Part shown: piece by piece, positions 1 to 5,498 of the stretch | Numbering within the stretch: the first letter of the stretch is position 1 | Layout of the letters: each line of letters opens with the position of its first letter | Assembly (NCBI GenBank): GCA_019236485.1 | Contig: JAFAIY010000065.1 | Span: 1 to 6,815 of the forward strand | Length of the DNA: 6,815 nt | DNA from: Comamonas sp. | GTDB taxonomy: Bacteria > Pseudomonadota > Gammaproteobacteria > Burkholderiales > Burkholderiaceae_C | Direction of reading: 5' to 3' | Translations under genes and position numbers: made by a program | The notes under the pieces: model-generated | Seen by the model: the letters and a program-made list of their open reading frames with translations, nothing else | The model's database searches: none | Told to the model about the DNA's origin: nothing

Positions 1-28
1 CTGGATCTATATCTCGTTCCCGGCCATG

Positions 29-61
29 AAAAAAGCCACCGCGGCAATGCCGGGTGGCTTT
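29..61 (-). terminator. Intrinsic terminator downstream of bamC
   Basis: On the minus strand a GC-rich hairpin begins about 20 bases after the bamC stop. GGTGGCTTT (53-61) pairs with AAAGCCACC (32-40), and an inner GCCG (49-52) pairs with CGGC (42-45), with one bulged base at 41 and an AAT loop. The stem is followed on the minus strand by a run of six T (complement of 29-34). This is a classic Rho-independent terminator and closes the dapA-bamC unit. In the plus direction the stem is followed by only a short T run, so it probably works mainly in one direction. Confidence 0.9.
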
Positions 62-81
62 GGGCTTGTGAGCCTGGTTGA

Positions 82-1197
82 TTACTTCAGATCGTCGGTA
101 ATCACGCGGATGATGCGCTGACCGTTGGCGGAAGTGTCGGGCTGGCCTTGCTCGTTGAGCACGCTGACCTGGGACTTGTCGCCCTGGCCCTTGACCAGAA
201 TCTGGTACTTGACGGGGGCGGCGGCTTCCTTGCCGCGGCTGAAGATCTTGCTGAAGAAGCCCTTGGTCTCGGCCTTGGCGTTGGGGTCCACATAGCGCAC
301 GTAGTAGACGCCGCGGCTGCGGTCGCGGTCTTCCACGGTGAAGCCGGTGCGGTCCAGTGCCACGCCGACGCGGCGCCAGGCGCGGTCAAAGCCTTCGTTC
401 ATCTGCAGCACGGGCACGCCGTTGACATTGTCCATGCGTGCGCCACCGCTGCTGCTCACGGCGGCAGCCTGGTCGGCCTTGGCCACGGCGCTGGCCTGTT
501 CCTCGCTCACGCCGAGCTTGATCATCATGCGGCGCAGGAATTCGGTTTCCAGCTCGGGATCGCGCGCGCGCGGCTGCCAGATGGTGTTGTCCTTCTGGCC
601 GCTGGTGTAGACCTCTTCCATGCCGCGATGGGTCACGTAGATACGGGTCTTGCCGTCGGGCTCGCGCTCCAGACGGGTACGGAACTTGTCGCGCTCGCTG
701 GTGGAATACAGCGAGTCGAACACCTTGCCCAGGCTCTTGCGGATGATGTCCTGCGGCAGCTTGGCGCGGTTTTCGGCCCAGTCGGTTTCGAGAATGCCGA
801 GCTGGCGGTCTTCCATCGAGTAGATGAAGCCATTCTCGAGCCAGAAGTCGCGCACCGGCTCCCAGAGCTTGTCGGCAGCGCGGTCCACTACCAGCCAGTG
901 TTCGGCGCCGTCGCGCTCGACGCGCACGTCGCCGATCTTGTTGGTGGCGGTATTGTTGTCGGTGGGCTTGGCAGCCTTGGCATTGGCTTGCATGGCTGCC
1001 GCAGACACGACGCCGCCAGGGACGGTGTAGCGCGAGTCTTGCGACAGCTGCGTCAGATCCGGAGGAACCTCGAGGGAAGGGGCTTGATTCTTGCCCGCAC
1101 TCTTGTAGTCGATCTTGGTTTCTTGGAACGTGGTCGTGCAGGCAGACAGGCCCAGCGCGATGCTGAGCAGGCCCAAACGTGCTGTTTGTTGTTTCAC
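82..1197 (-). CDS. bamC: Outer membrane protein assembly lipoprotein BamC (NlpB)
   Basis: This encodes a 371-residue lipoprotein subunit of the Bam complex, which folds beta-barrel proteins into the outer membrane. The N-terminus is a lipoprotein signal: basic residues, a hydrophobic stretch (8-18) and lipobox L17-S18-A19-C20. C20 is the lipidated residue, and T21 (not Asp) fits outer-membrane sorting. Residues 21-90 are polar and Pro/Asn/Ala-rich, like the unstructured BamC segment that binds BamD. Two helix-grip domains follow, about 94-200 and 262-371, joined by an Ala/Ser-rich linker (about 238-258). E. coli BamC is slightly shorter (344 residues) with the same plan. The start is GTG at 1197, supported by AAGGA eight bases upstream and by the lipobox position. 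It lies 63 bases downstream of dapA, the same order as in E. coli, and is probably co-transcribed. The BamC assignment is firm from architecture and context; individual contacts are not testable here. Confidence 0.93.
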   Translation of the reverse strand: MKQQTARLGLLSIALGLSACTTTFQETKIDYKSAGKNQAPSLEVPPDLTQLSQDSRYTVPGGVVSAAAMQANAKAAKPTDNNTATNKIGDVRVERDGAEHWLVVDRAADKLWEPVRDFWLENGFIYSMEDRQLGILETDWAENRAKLPQDIIRKSLGKVFDSLYSTSERDKFRTRLEREPDGKTRIYVTHRGMEEVYTSGQKDNTIWQPRARDPELETEFLRRMMIKLGVSEEQASAVAKADQAAAVSSSGGARMDNVNGVPVLQMNEGFDRAWRRVGVALDRTGFTVEDRDRSRGVYYVRYVDPNAKAETKGFFSKIFSRGKEAAAPVKYQILVKGQGDKSQVSVLNEQGQPDTSANGQRIIRVITDDLK

Positions 1198-1205
1198 GCG
1201 GATTG

Positions 1206-1210
1206 TCCTT
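1206..1210 (-). promoter_or_regulatory. Ribosome binding site of bamC
   Basis: The minus strand reads AAGGA eight bases before the GTG at 1197. This spacing is good and supports the rare GTG as the true bamC start. Confidence 0.75.
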
Positions 1211-1233
1211 GGGTAGCGTTCAAGCTATATGCG

Positions 1234-1252
1234 AAAAACCGCTAGCTTAGCG
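1234..1252 (-). terminator. Weak terminator-like hairpin between dapA and bamC
   Basis: In the 63-base dapA-bamC gap the minus strand forms CGCTA-AGC-TAGCG (complement of 1252-1240), followed after one G by five T (complement of 1238-1234). The stem is only 5 bp with a 3-base loop, so it would be an inefficient terminator at best. It could act as a partial terminator or RNA-processing/stability element that lowers bamC relative to dapA. This is inference from sequence shape; no alternative anti-terminator pairing was worked out. Confidence 0.45.
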
Positions 1253-1260
1253 CAACTCGA

Positions 1261-2157
1261 TCAGAGAACGCCAACTTTACGCAGAGCAGCTTCGACAACG
1301 GCTTCGTATTGCTGGCTCAGCTGCGTCATGGGCAGGCGCAGCGTGGGGCCGCACAAACCCATGCGTGTCGCTGCCCATTTCACCGGAATGGGATTGGCTT
1401 CCACAAACAGGCTCTTGTGCAGAGGCATGAGCTGGAACTGGATTTCCATGGCGCGCTTGATATCGCCGGCCAGCGCGGCCCGGCAGAGTTCGCTCATCAG
1501 GCGCGGAGCCACGTTGGCCGTCACGCTGATATTGCCGTGGCCGCCGCAGAGCATCAAGGCCACGGCGGTCGGATCATCGCCCGAGTACACGCCAAAGCCT
1601 GCGGGCACATCGCGGATCAGCCACTGTGCGCGTTCGATATTGCCGGTGGCTTCCTTGATGCCGATGATGCCGGGGATCTGGGCCAGGCGCAGCACGGTGT
1701 CATGCTGCATGTCGGCGACCGAGCGGCCGGGCACGTTGTACAGGATCACGGGCAGGTCGCCGGTGGCTTCGGCAATGGCCTTGAAGTGCTGGTACTGGCC
1801 TTCCTGCGTGGGCTTGTTGTAGTAGGGCACGACCTGCAGCTGGCTGTCCGCGCCGACCTTCTTCGCGTACTTGGCCAGCTCTATGGCTTCGTGCGTGCTG
1901 TTGGCGCCGCAGCCGGCCATGATGGAGACGCGGCCCGCGGCCTGCTCCACTGCCACGCGAATGATCTCGCAGTGCTCTTCCACATTGACGGTGGGCGACT
2001 CACCCGTGGTGCCGACCACACCGATGCAGTTGGTGCCCTCGGCCACATGCCAGTCGATGAGTTTGCGCAGCGCCGGGTAGTCGACGCTACCGTCTTCGAG
2101 CATGGGCGTAATCAGGGCAACAATGCTGCCAGTGAGAGCAACGGTGGGTGATGTCAT
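1261..2157 (-). CDS. dapA: 4-hydroxy-tetrahydrodipicolinate synthase (DapA)
   Basis: This 298-residue cytosolic TIM-barrel lyase condenses pyruvate with L-aspartate-4-semialdehyde, the first committed step of diaminopimelate and lysine synthesis (class I aldolase chemistry). All expected active-site residues are present: the GTTGES pyruvate-binding motif at 49-54 (T50, T51), Y113 in the PYYNKP motif, Y140 in LYNVPGR with R145 for substrate carboxylate binding, and the Schiff-base lysine K168 in the GIKEATG motif. They correspond to E. coli T44/T45, Y107, Y133, R138 and K161, shifted by six or seven residues. Length is normal (E. coli 292). The ATG at 2157 has only a weak upstream GCGGA, but the protein aligns from about residue 8, so the start cannot be far off. 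It leads a unit with bamC. Confidence in function is very high. Confidence 0.98.
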   Translation of the reverse strand: MTSPTVALTGSIVALITPMLEDGSVDYPALRKLIDWHVAEGTNCIGVVGTTGESPTVNVEEHCEIIRVAVEQAAGRVSIMAGCGANSTHEAIELAKYAKKVGADSQLQVVPYYNKPTQEGQYQHFKAIAEATGDLPVILYNVPGRSVADMQHDTVLRLAQIPGIIGIKEATGNIERAQWLIRDVPAGFGVYSGDDPTAVALMLCGGHGNISVTANVAPRLMSELCRAALAGDIKRAMEIQFQLMPLHKSLFVEANPIPVKWAATRMGLCGPTLRLPMTQLSQQYEAVVEAALRKVGVL

Positions 2158-2184
2158 ATCCGCAATCAGAAACGGGAAAGGTTC

Positions 2185-2190
2185 ATTCTA
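2185..2190 (-). promoter_or_regulatory. Candidate -10 element of the dapA promoter
   Basis: The minus strand reads TAGAAT (one mismatch to TATAAT) about 28 bases before the dapA ATG. This would give a leader of about 20 bases. No good -35 hexamer sits 16-18 bases upstream, where the DNA is GC-rich and palindromic, so the promoter may depend on an activator or the call may be wrong. Confidence 0.45.
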
Positions 2191-2203
2191 CAAACAGGCT
2201 TGC

Positions 2204-2225
2204 CCGGCAGTCCCGGGTTTGCCGG
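2204..2225. repeat. GC-rich inverted repeat upstream of dapA
   Basis: CCGGCA (2204-2209) is repeated in inverted form as TGCCGG (2220-2225), enclosing a ten-base centre that contains the palindrome CCCGGG (2212-2217). It occupies the spacer and -35 position of the candidate TAGAAT promoter. It could be an operator or simply GC-rich sequence; there is no T run, so it is not a terminator. Confidence 0.4.
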
Positions 2226-2251
2226 TCTCCATGGCGGGCAAATGCCAGTTT

Positions 2252-2287
2252 TTGACGATATGTTGTCAATAAATGACGATTTGTCGA
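2252..2287. promoter_or_regulatory. Paired TGACGAT palindromic elements, candidate operator
   Basis: TGACGAT occurs at 2253-2259 and again at 2274-2280, exactly 21 bases apart (about two helical turns). Each is followed by an inverted half: GTCA at 2265-2268 and GTCGA at 2283-2287. The first unit (2252-2269) is an 18-base imperfect palindrome, TTGAC-N8-GTCAA. The minus strand also reads TTGACA (complement of 2264-2269), a perfect -35 hexamer, but the hexamer 17 bases downstream is a poor -10. The arrangement suits a dimeric regulator binding one DNA face upstream of dapA. The regulator is unknown. Confidence 0.4.
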
Positions 2288-2445
2288 AATTGTTGATTTG
2301 AGTGCGTCGGATTGTTGCGTTGGTGGAGTGGCTGTTCGCCAGCTTGTGAGCCATCTCCGCCAGGTCGATGCCCCGCAGGCCAGCAGCACTTTGCAGGCAG
2401 GCTCGGCAAATCCGGTGTGGAATGTCGAGGCGCTGCAGAAGGCGC

Positions 2446-3024
2446 TCAGGGCTGCAGCCGGGCCGGCGCCGCCGCCTCGCCGGGCCTGATGGCCGCAATG
2501 CGCTGGACCACGCGTTCGGGCTGGTCCAGAACGCCGTGTTCGTAGGCCACCACGGTCCAGCCCTTGCAGACTTCGAGCAACTCGCCGGGGGCGAGCAGAA
2601 AGTCGGGGCGTGAGGGCTTGCCATAGGCTTCGTTACCCTGGGCAAAGGTTTCGTAGAGCAGCACGCCGCCGGGCCGGACGCTGGCCAGAATCTGCGGCCA
2701 CAACGGGCGCCAGAGATAGTTGGTCACCACCACGCCGTCAAAGCTGCGGCCGGCCAGAGGCCAGGCCTGGTTTTCGATATCGGCCCGGATCGCCTGGCCC
2801 AGGTCTGCTACGGCCTCAATAGCGTCCTGCGCTTTGTCGACGCCGGTTACGGTGTGATTTTGTGCATGAAGCAGCCGCATATGGCGACCCAGGCCGCAGG
2901 CCAGGTCCAGCACGTCTCCGCCGGGGCGAACCAGGTGGGCAAAGCGGACAATCCAGGCGGAAGGCGCTTGCGCGCCATGGGTATGAGGCAGCGTAGCGGC
3001 CTTCATGGGTATAGGGCAGGTCAT
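2446..3024 (-). CDS. Class I SAM-dependent methyltransferase, TehB-like
   Basis: This encodes a 192-residue protein with a single Rossmann-type methyltransferase domain. Motif I, VLDLACGLG (38-46), is the SAM-binding glycine loop; D63 ends strand 2 and should bind the ribose. A81-D82 fits the adenine-contacting acidic position, and F95-D96 to Y103 (ending TNYL) fits motif IV. RPGG (117-120) leads to a strand containing YETF. The region 130-150, rich in Gly/Pro and ending in LLAPGELL, resembles TehB-type and other small-molecule methyltransferases. The substrate cannot be told from sequence. A start at 3024 (ATG) is chosen; an in-frame ATG at 3006 would give 186 residues. Neither has a good ribosome binding site. 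It follows the SDR by 44 bases and may end that operon or be transcribed separately. Frames extending further upstream run into the SDR gene and are not credible. Confidence 0.85.
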   Translation of the reverse strand: MTCPIPMKAATLPHTHGAQAPSAWIVRFAHLVRPGGDVLDLACGLGRHMRLLHAQNHTVTGVDKAQDAIEAVADLGQAIRADIENQAWPLAGRSFDGVVVTNYLWRPLWPQILASVRPGGVLLYETFAQGNEAYGKPSRPDFLLAPGELLEVCKGWTVVAYEHGVLDQPERVVQRIAAIRPGEAAAPARLQP

Positions 3025-3034
3025 CTTGCCGAAA

Positions 3035-3043
3035 ACTATAGCA
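3035..3043 (-). promoter_or_regulatory. Extended -10-like element before the methyltransferase
   Basis: In the 44-base gap after the SDR stop, the minus strand reads TGC-TATAGT, an extended -10 motif with one mismatch to TATAAT, in a small AT-rich patch. It ends about 10 bases before the ATG at 3024, so transcription would begin about 4 bases before that codon or on it. The -35 position is GC-rich and a poor match. A near-leaderless methyltransferase mRNA, or use of the ATG at 3006, would both fit. Confidence 0.4.
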
Positions 3044-3068
3044 GCGCCATGCGGCCGGGCTCGTTGGC

Positions 3069-3881
3069 TCAATGCGGCTTCACATCGTCCTTGAGCGCGG
3101 CCAGCGCCATGTCTTCGACCAGGCCCGGCGCGAGCAGCTTCATGAAGCGGCCCAGCTTGCCCTTGGCGCTCATCACCACCTCGCGCTGGCGGCGCTCCAT
3201 GCCGGCAAGTATGAGGCCCGCGCATTCCTGCACGCTCATGGCGCCGTCCTCCTTGAGGCCGCTGACGCCCGCGGCCTCGCCCTTGGCGTTGTAGCCATGG
3301 TAGCGGATGCGGGTGTCCACCACGCCGGGGTAGGCCGTGGTCACGCTCACGCCTGCGGGCTTGAGCTCTATGCGCAAGGCCTCGAAGAAGCCGGTCATGG
3401 CAAATTTGCTGGCGCTGTAGGCCGTGCGCCCTGGCACGCCGATCAGGCCGGCCAGCGACGACACGGCGACGATGGAGCCCCGGCTGGCCTTGAGCTGGGG
3501 CAGGGCAGCATGGGTGCACCAGACGCTGCCCCAGAGGTTGATGCGCATCAGCCGCTCATACCAGCCCAGGTCTTGGGCGCTGACCTCTTCGAAGAGTGCG
3601 TGGGCGGACATGCCGGCGTTGTTGATCAAGGCGTCGAGCCCGCCGAACTGCTGGACGGCGCCGGCAATCAGCGCACGGCATTGGGCTTCCTCGGCGACGT
3701 CGGTGGGCTGCACCAGCACCTGGGCGCCCAGCGCCAGGCATTGTTCGGCCACGGCCTGCAGGCGGGGCACATTGCGCGCCGCCAGTGTCAGCTGCAGCCG
3801 GTCTTTATGGGTTTGCGCCAGCTGGCGCGCCATCTCGGCGCCTATGCCGTCGGAGGCGCCGGTGATCACGATACGGGGCAT
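3069..3881 (-). CDS. SDR-family NAD(P)-dependent oxidoreductase
   Basis: This encodes a 270-residue classical short-chain dehydrogenase/reductase. The cofactor loop TGASDGIG is at 7-14, and A35-R36 after strand 2 suggests NADP(H). PTDV (59-62) contains the adenine-binding Asp, and NNAG is at 87-90. The catalytic tetrad is N115, S142, Y155 and K159 (Y-SAS-K), followed by PG (185-186). The stretch around VSSLAG and the following helix resembles the 11-beta-HSD1/DHRS7-like subgroup. The substrate is unknown; this subgroup acts on varied ketones, alcohols and lipids. The ATG at 3881 is chosen because GGGAG lies five bases upstream and the Rossmann strand starts at once. A frame extension to a TTG at 3920 adds 13 unlikely residues. 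It lies 42 bases after the miniprotein and 44 before the methyltransferase, consistent with one operon. Confidence 0.93.
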   Translation of the reverse strand: MPRIVITGASDGIGAEMARQLAQTHKDRLQLTLAARNVPRLQAVAEQCLALGAQVLVQPTDVAEEAQCRALIAGAVQQFGGLDALINNAGMSAHALFEEVSAQDLGWYERLMRINLWGSVWCTHAALPQLKASRGSIVAVSSLAGLIGVPGRTAYSASKFAMTGFFEALRIELKPAGVSVTTAYPGVVDTRIRYHGYNAKGEAAGVSGLKEDGAMSVQECAGLILAGMERRQREVVMSAKGKLGRFMKLLAPGLVEDMALAALKDDVKPH

Positions 3882-3923
3882 GGAAACTCCCGGCCATGCC
3901 GCCCGGGCCGGGTGGCGCAAGGC

Positions 3924-4055
3924 TTAGAAGCAGGCCCAGACATGGTCAGCCAGTGTGACCATGAATTCAGGTTGCAGATACAGGGCAAACACGGTCAGCA
4001 ACACCGCCAGCACGGCGCTCCAGACCAGTGCACGTTGCCACAGCTTGAGTTGCAT
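3924..4055 (-). CDS. 43-residue single-pass membrane miniprotein
   Basis: The ATG at 4055 opens a 43-residue frame ending in TAA at 3924. The protein has a short basic start (K4, R8), one hydrophobic helix at about residues 9-26 rich in Leu, Val, Ala and Trp, and a 17-residue tail (QPEF...ADHVWACF) with a single Cys at 42. By the positive-inside rule the N-terminus should be cytoplasmic and the tail periplasmic. Its ATG is five bases past the transporter TGA. There is no clear ribosome binding site, so translation is probably coupled to the transporter. I do not recognise a named family, though short proteins of this shape feel familiar from Comamonadaceae. It may assist the transporter or act at the membrane with the SDR; both are guesses. 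Real-gene evidence: tight spacing, clean helix, high third-position GC. Confidence 0.7.
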   Translation of the reverse strand: MQLKLWQRALVWSAVLAVLLTVFALYLQPEFMVTLADHVWACF

Positions 4056-4060
4056 GGCGT

Positions 4061-5287
4061 TCAGGCCGGCTGGGCCGCGGTGCCGCGCGCGATGGGAGTC
4101 TCGCGCACGGGCAGGTTGACGATGGCCGCAAAGACGCCGAGCGCGATCGACAGATACCAGACCATGTCGTAGCTGCCGTTGAGGTCATACAGATAGCCGC
4201 CCAGCCACACGCCCATGAAGCTGCCGATCTGGTGGCTGCAGAACACAAAGCCGCCCAGCATGGACAGATGCTGCACGCCAAAGACCTGGGCGATGGTGGC
4301 ATTGGTCAGCGGCACGGTGGAAAGCCAGAGGAAGCCCATGGCGGCCGAGAAGATATAGACCGACCAGGGCGATAGCGGTGCCAGCAGAAAGGCGATGGTG
4401 GCGGCCGAGCGCAGGCTGTAGATGCCAGACAGCAGATAGCGCTTGGGCATCTTCTGGCCCAGATTGCCGGCCAGATAGGTGCCAAAGATGTTGAACAGGC
4501 CCACCAGCGCCAGCGAGTAGCTGGCTACCTGGGGCGCCATGCCGAAGTCCTTGAGATAGCTGGGCATGTGCACGCCTATGAACATGACCTGGAAGCCGCA
4601 GACGAAATAGCCGGCCGTGAGCAGCAGAAAGCTGGGGTGGGTCCAGGCCTCCTTCAAAGCCTGTCCCACGGTCTGCTCGCGCTTCATGGCTGCGCCGCCG
4701 TTGAAGCCGGGCTCGCGCAGGCCAAAGGCCAGGCCCGCGATCAGCAGCGCGAACACAGCCAGGATCAGCAGCGCATTGGACCAGTTGAAGCTGGCGATCA
4801 GCGCGCCTTCCACAGGCACCATGAAGAACTGGCCGAAGGAGCCTGCGGCCGCCGTCACGCCCATGGCCCAGCTGCGCCGCGCCGCTGGAATCTGGCGCCC
4901 CAGCACGCCGTAGATCACGGCATAGGTGGTGCCGGCCTGGGCCGCGCCGATCAGGACGCCCGCCGTCAGGATGAATAGCGTGCTGGTGGGCGACAAGGCC
5001 ATGCCGGCCAGGCCCAGCGCATACAGAACCGATCCGCCGACCAGCACCTTGAAGGCGCCCAGCCGATCGGCCAGCATGCCCACGAAAATGCCCAGCACGC
5101 CCCAGGAGAGGTTTTGCACGGCGATGGCCAGGGAAAAACTCTCGCGCGTCCAGCCCATGCTTTGCGTGATGGGCTGCAGCCACAGGCCGAAGCCATGGCG
5201 TATGCCCATGGACAGGGTGACGATGGCGCCACCGCACAGAAGAATCTGCGCCATGGACATGGGGGCTGGTGCGGTCTTGCTTGTCAT
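4061..5287 (-). CDS. MFS transporter, monocarboxylate-transporter-like
   Basis: This encodes a 408-residue inner-membrane carrier of the major facilitator superfamily with about twelve hydrophobic segments. My estimates are 13-38, 50-72, 79-99, 103-126, 139-163, 170-190, 218-240, 252-275, 284-304, 308-330, 341-365 and 374-394. A central cytoplasmic loop is at about 191-217. Motif A after helix 2 is G70-MLADRLGAFK. Helix 1 carries R30-H31-G-F-G and helix 4 a TTYAVIYG stretch (120-127), features that recall bacterial MCT/OFA-type carriers of small carboxylates. In my hand alignment the helix 8 arginine of the MCT family is replaced (N266...T270), so lactate-like transport is not assured. R30 and R293 are the buried basic candidates. 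The ATG at 5287 has AAGG five bases upstream. It heads the miniprotein-SDR-methyltransferase run and diverges from parE. The true substrate is unknown. Confidence 0.9.
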   Translation of the reverse strand: MTSKTAPAPMSMAQILLCGGAIVTLSMGIRHGFGLWLQPITQSMGWTRESFSLAIAVQNLSWGVLGIFVGMLADRLGAFKVLVGGSVLYALGLAGMALSPTSTLFILTAGVLIGAAQAGTTYAVIYGVLGRQIPAARRSWAMGVTAAAGSFGQFFMVPVEGALIASFNWSNALLILAVFALLIAGLAFGLREPGFNGGAAMKREQTVGQALKEAWTHPSFLLLTAGYFVCGFQVMFIGVHMPSYLKDFGMAPQVASYSLALVGLFNIFGTYLAGNLGQKMPKRYLLSGIYSLRSAATIAFLLAPLSPWSVYIFSAAMGFLWLSTVPLTNATIAQVFGVQHLSMLGGFVFCSHQIGSFMGVWLGGYLYDLNGSYDMVWYLSIALGVFAAIVNLPVRETPIARGTAAQPA

Positions 5288-5310
5288 GTCTGCCTTGAAT
5301 CCGGTTGGAA

Positions 5311-5340
5311 CGCAACTTTAACGAAACAAGTTGTTTTGCG
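5311..5340. promoter_or_regulatory. Nested inverted repeats before the MFS gene, candidate operator
   Basis: AAACAAGTTGTTT (5324-5336) is a perfect palindrome around one central base. CAACTT (5313-5318) and AAGTTG (5328-5333) form a second inverted pair spaced by nine bases, and CGCAA (5311-5315) pairs with TTGCG (5336-5340). The block begins 24 bases upstream of the transporter ATG, where a regulator would overlap promoter or leader. No regulator gene is adjacent in the window. This is inference from symmetry only. Confidence 0.4.
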
Positions 5341-5362
5341 GGTAGCAAGGTCGTCGCGTAAG

Positions 5363-5380
5363 CGGCAGGCTGAGCTGCCG
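5363..5380. repeat. Hairpin-forming inverted repeat in the divergent region
   Basis: CGGCAG (5363-5368) and CTGCCG (5375-5380) are separated by six bases and could form a 6-bp stem. No T run follows on either strand, so it is not an intrinsic terminator. It could lie in the leader of the transporter mRNA. Confidence 0.4.
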
Positions 5381-5396
5381 GAATACGTGCTCAGAC

Positions 5397-5406
5397 CTTG
5401 CGCAAG
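5397..5406. promoter_or_regulatory. Perfect 10-bp palindrome CTTGCGCAAG
   Basis: A perfect ten-base palindrome lies about midway between the transporter and parE starts. Such a site could bind a dimeric regulator acting on either gene. A ten-base palindrome can also occur by chance, so this is weak evidence. Confidence 0.3.
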
Positions 5407-5436
5407 ACAGATGATCGGGGTTTGTGCGAGAGTATT

Positions 5437-5441
5437 GGGAG
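5437..5441 (+). promoter_or_regulatory. Possible ribosome binding site for an upstream parE GTG start
   Basis: GGGAG ends nine bases before an in-frame GTG at 5451-5453. That start would add 16 residues (beginning NLSSFD after the initiator) to ParE. The spacing is good, unlike at the ATG at 5499, where GGAGAGG (5474-5480) is 18 bases away. Known ParE proteins have N-termini closer to the ATG version. Confidence 0.35.
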
Positions 5442-5484
5442 TAAACAACTGTGAATTTATCCAGCTTTGATCTGGAGAGGCCAC

Positions 5485-5490
5485 TACAAT
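5485..5490 (+). promoter_or_regulatory. Candidate -10 element of parE
   Basis: TACAAT (one mismatch to TATAAT) ends eight bases before the parE ATG at 5499. Transcription would then start at or within about three bases of the ATG, giving a leaderless or nearly leaderless mRNA. No good -35 hexamer lies 16-18 bases upstream, and there is no TG extension. Confidence 0.4.
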
Positions 5491-5498
5491 CCGCCCCC

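Larger units (their letters stand above)
2158..2445. other. Intergenic region upstream of dapA, no confident gene
   Basis: This 288-base gap separates the methyltransferase stop from the dapA start. The part nearest dapA (about 2158-2310) is clearly AT-richer than its surroundings and holds a -10-like element, a GC-rich inverted repeat and paired TGACGAT elements, so it probably contains the dapA promoter. The distal part (about 2311-2445) is GC-rich. One minus-strand frame stays open across it but has no convincing start, ribosome binding site or recognisable domain. I see no terminator for the methyltransferase, no tRNA, and nothing resembling a lysine riboswitch. Confidence 0.6.

Noticed and set aside
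26..121. 31-codon plus-strand frame starting MKKATA
   Set aside because: It overlaps the bamC terminator and the bamC 3' end, lacks a ribosome binding site, and arises from the terminator A run.
148..1245. 365-codon plus-strand open frame opposite bamC
   Set aside because: It is a GC-driven mirror of bamC with low-complexity Ala/Val/Gly/His-rich sequence, no ribosome binding site and no domain; the lipobox and BamC folds on the other strand explain the DNA.
1309..2151. 280-codon plus-strand open frame opposite dapA
   Set aside because: The His/Gly/Ala-rich translation has no recognisable motif and lies wholly over dapA, whose active-site residues are all intact.
2158..2445. Lysine riboswitch or other structured leader for dapA
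   Set aside because: The gap is short and lacks the long conserved multi-helix pattern and a following terminator hairpin; beta-proteobacterial dapA is not known to use one.
2450..2459. GGCTGCAGCC palindrome at the methyltransferase 3' end
   Set aside because: It lies inside the coding sequence, has no T run, and is expected by chance in GC-rich DNA.
2446..3519. Methyltransferase frame extended to 357 codons
   Set aside because: The added N-terminal part reads through the SDR gene in another frame and is Arg/Gly/Pro-rich nonsense; the methyltransferase fold begins only after 3024.
3072..4172. 366-codon plus-strand open frame across the SDR, miniprotein and transporter end
   Set aside because: It spans several minus-strand genes and gaps, has antisense-type composition and no domain, and is a codon-bias artefact.
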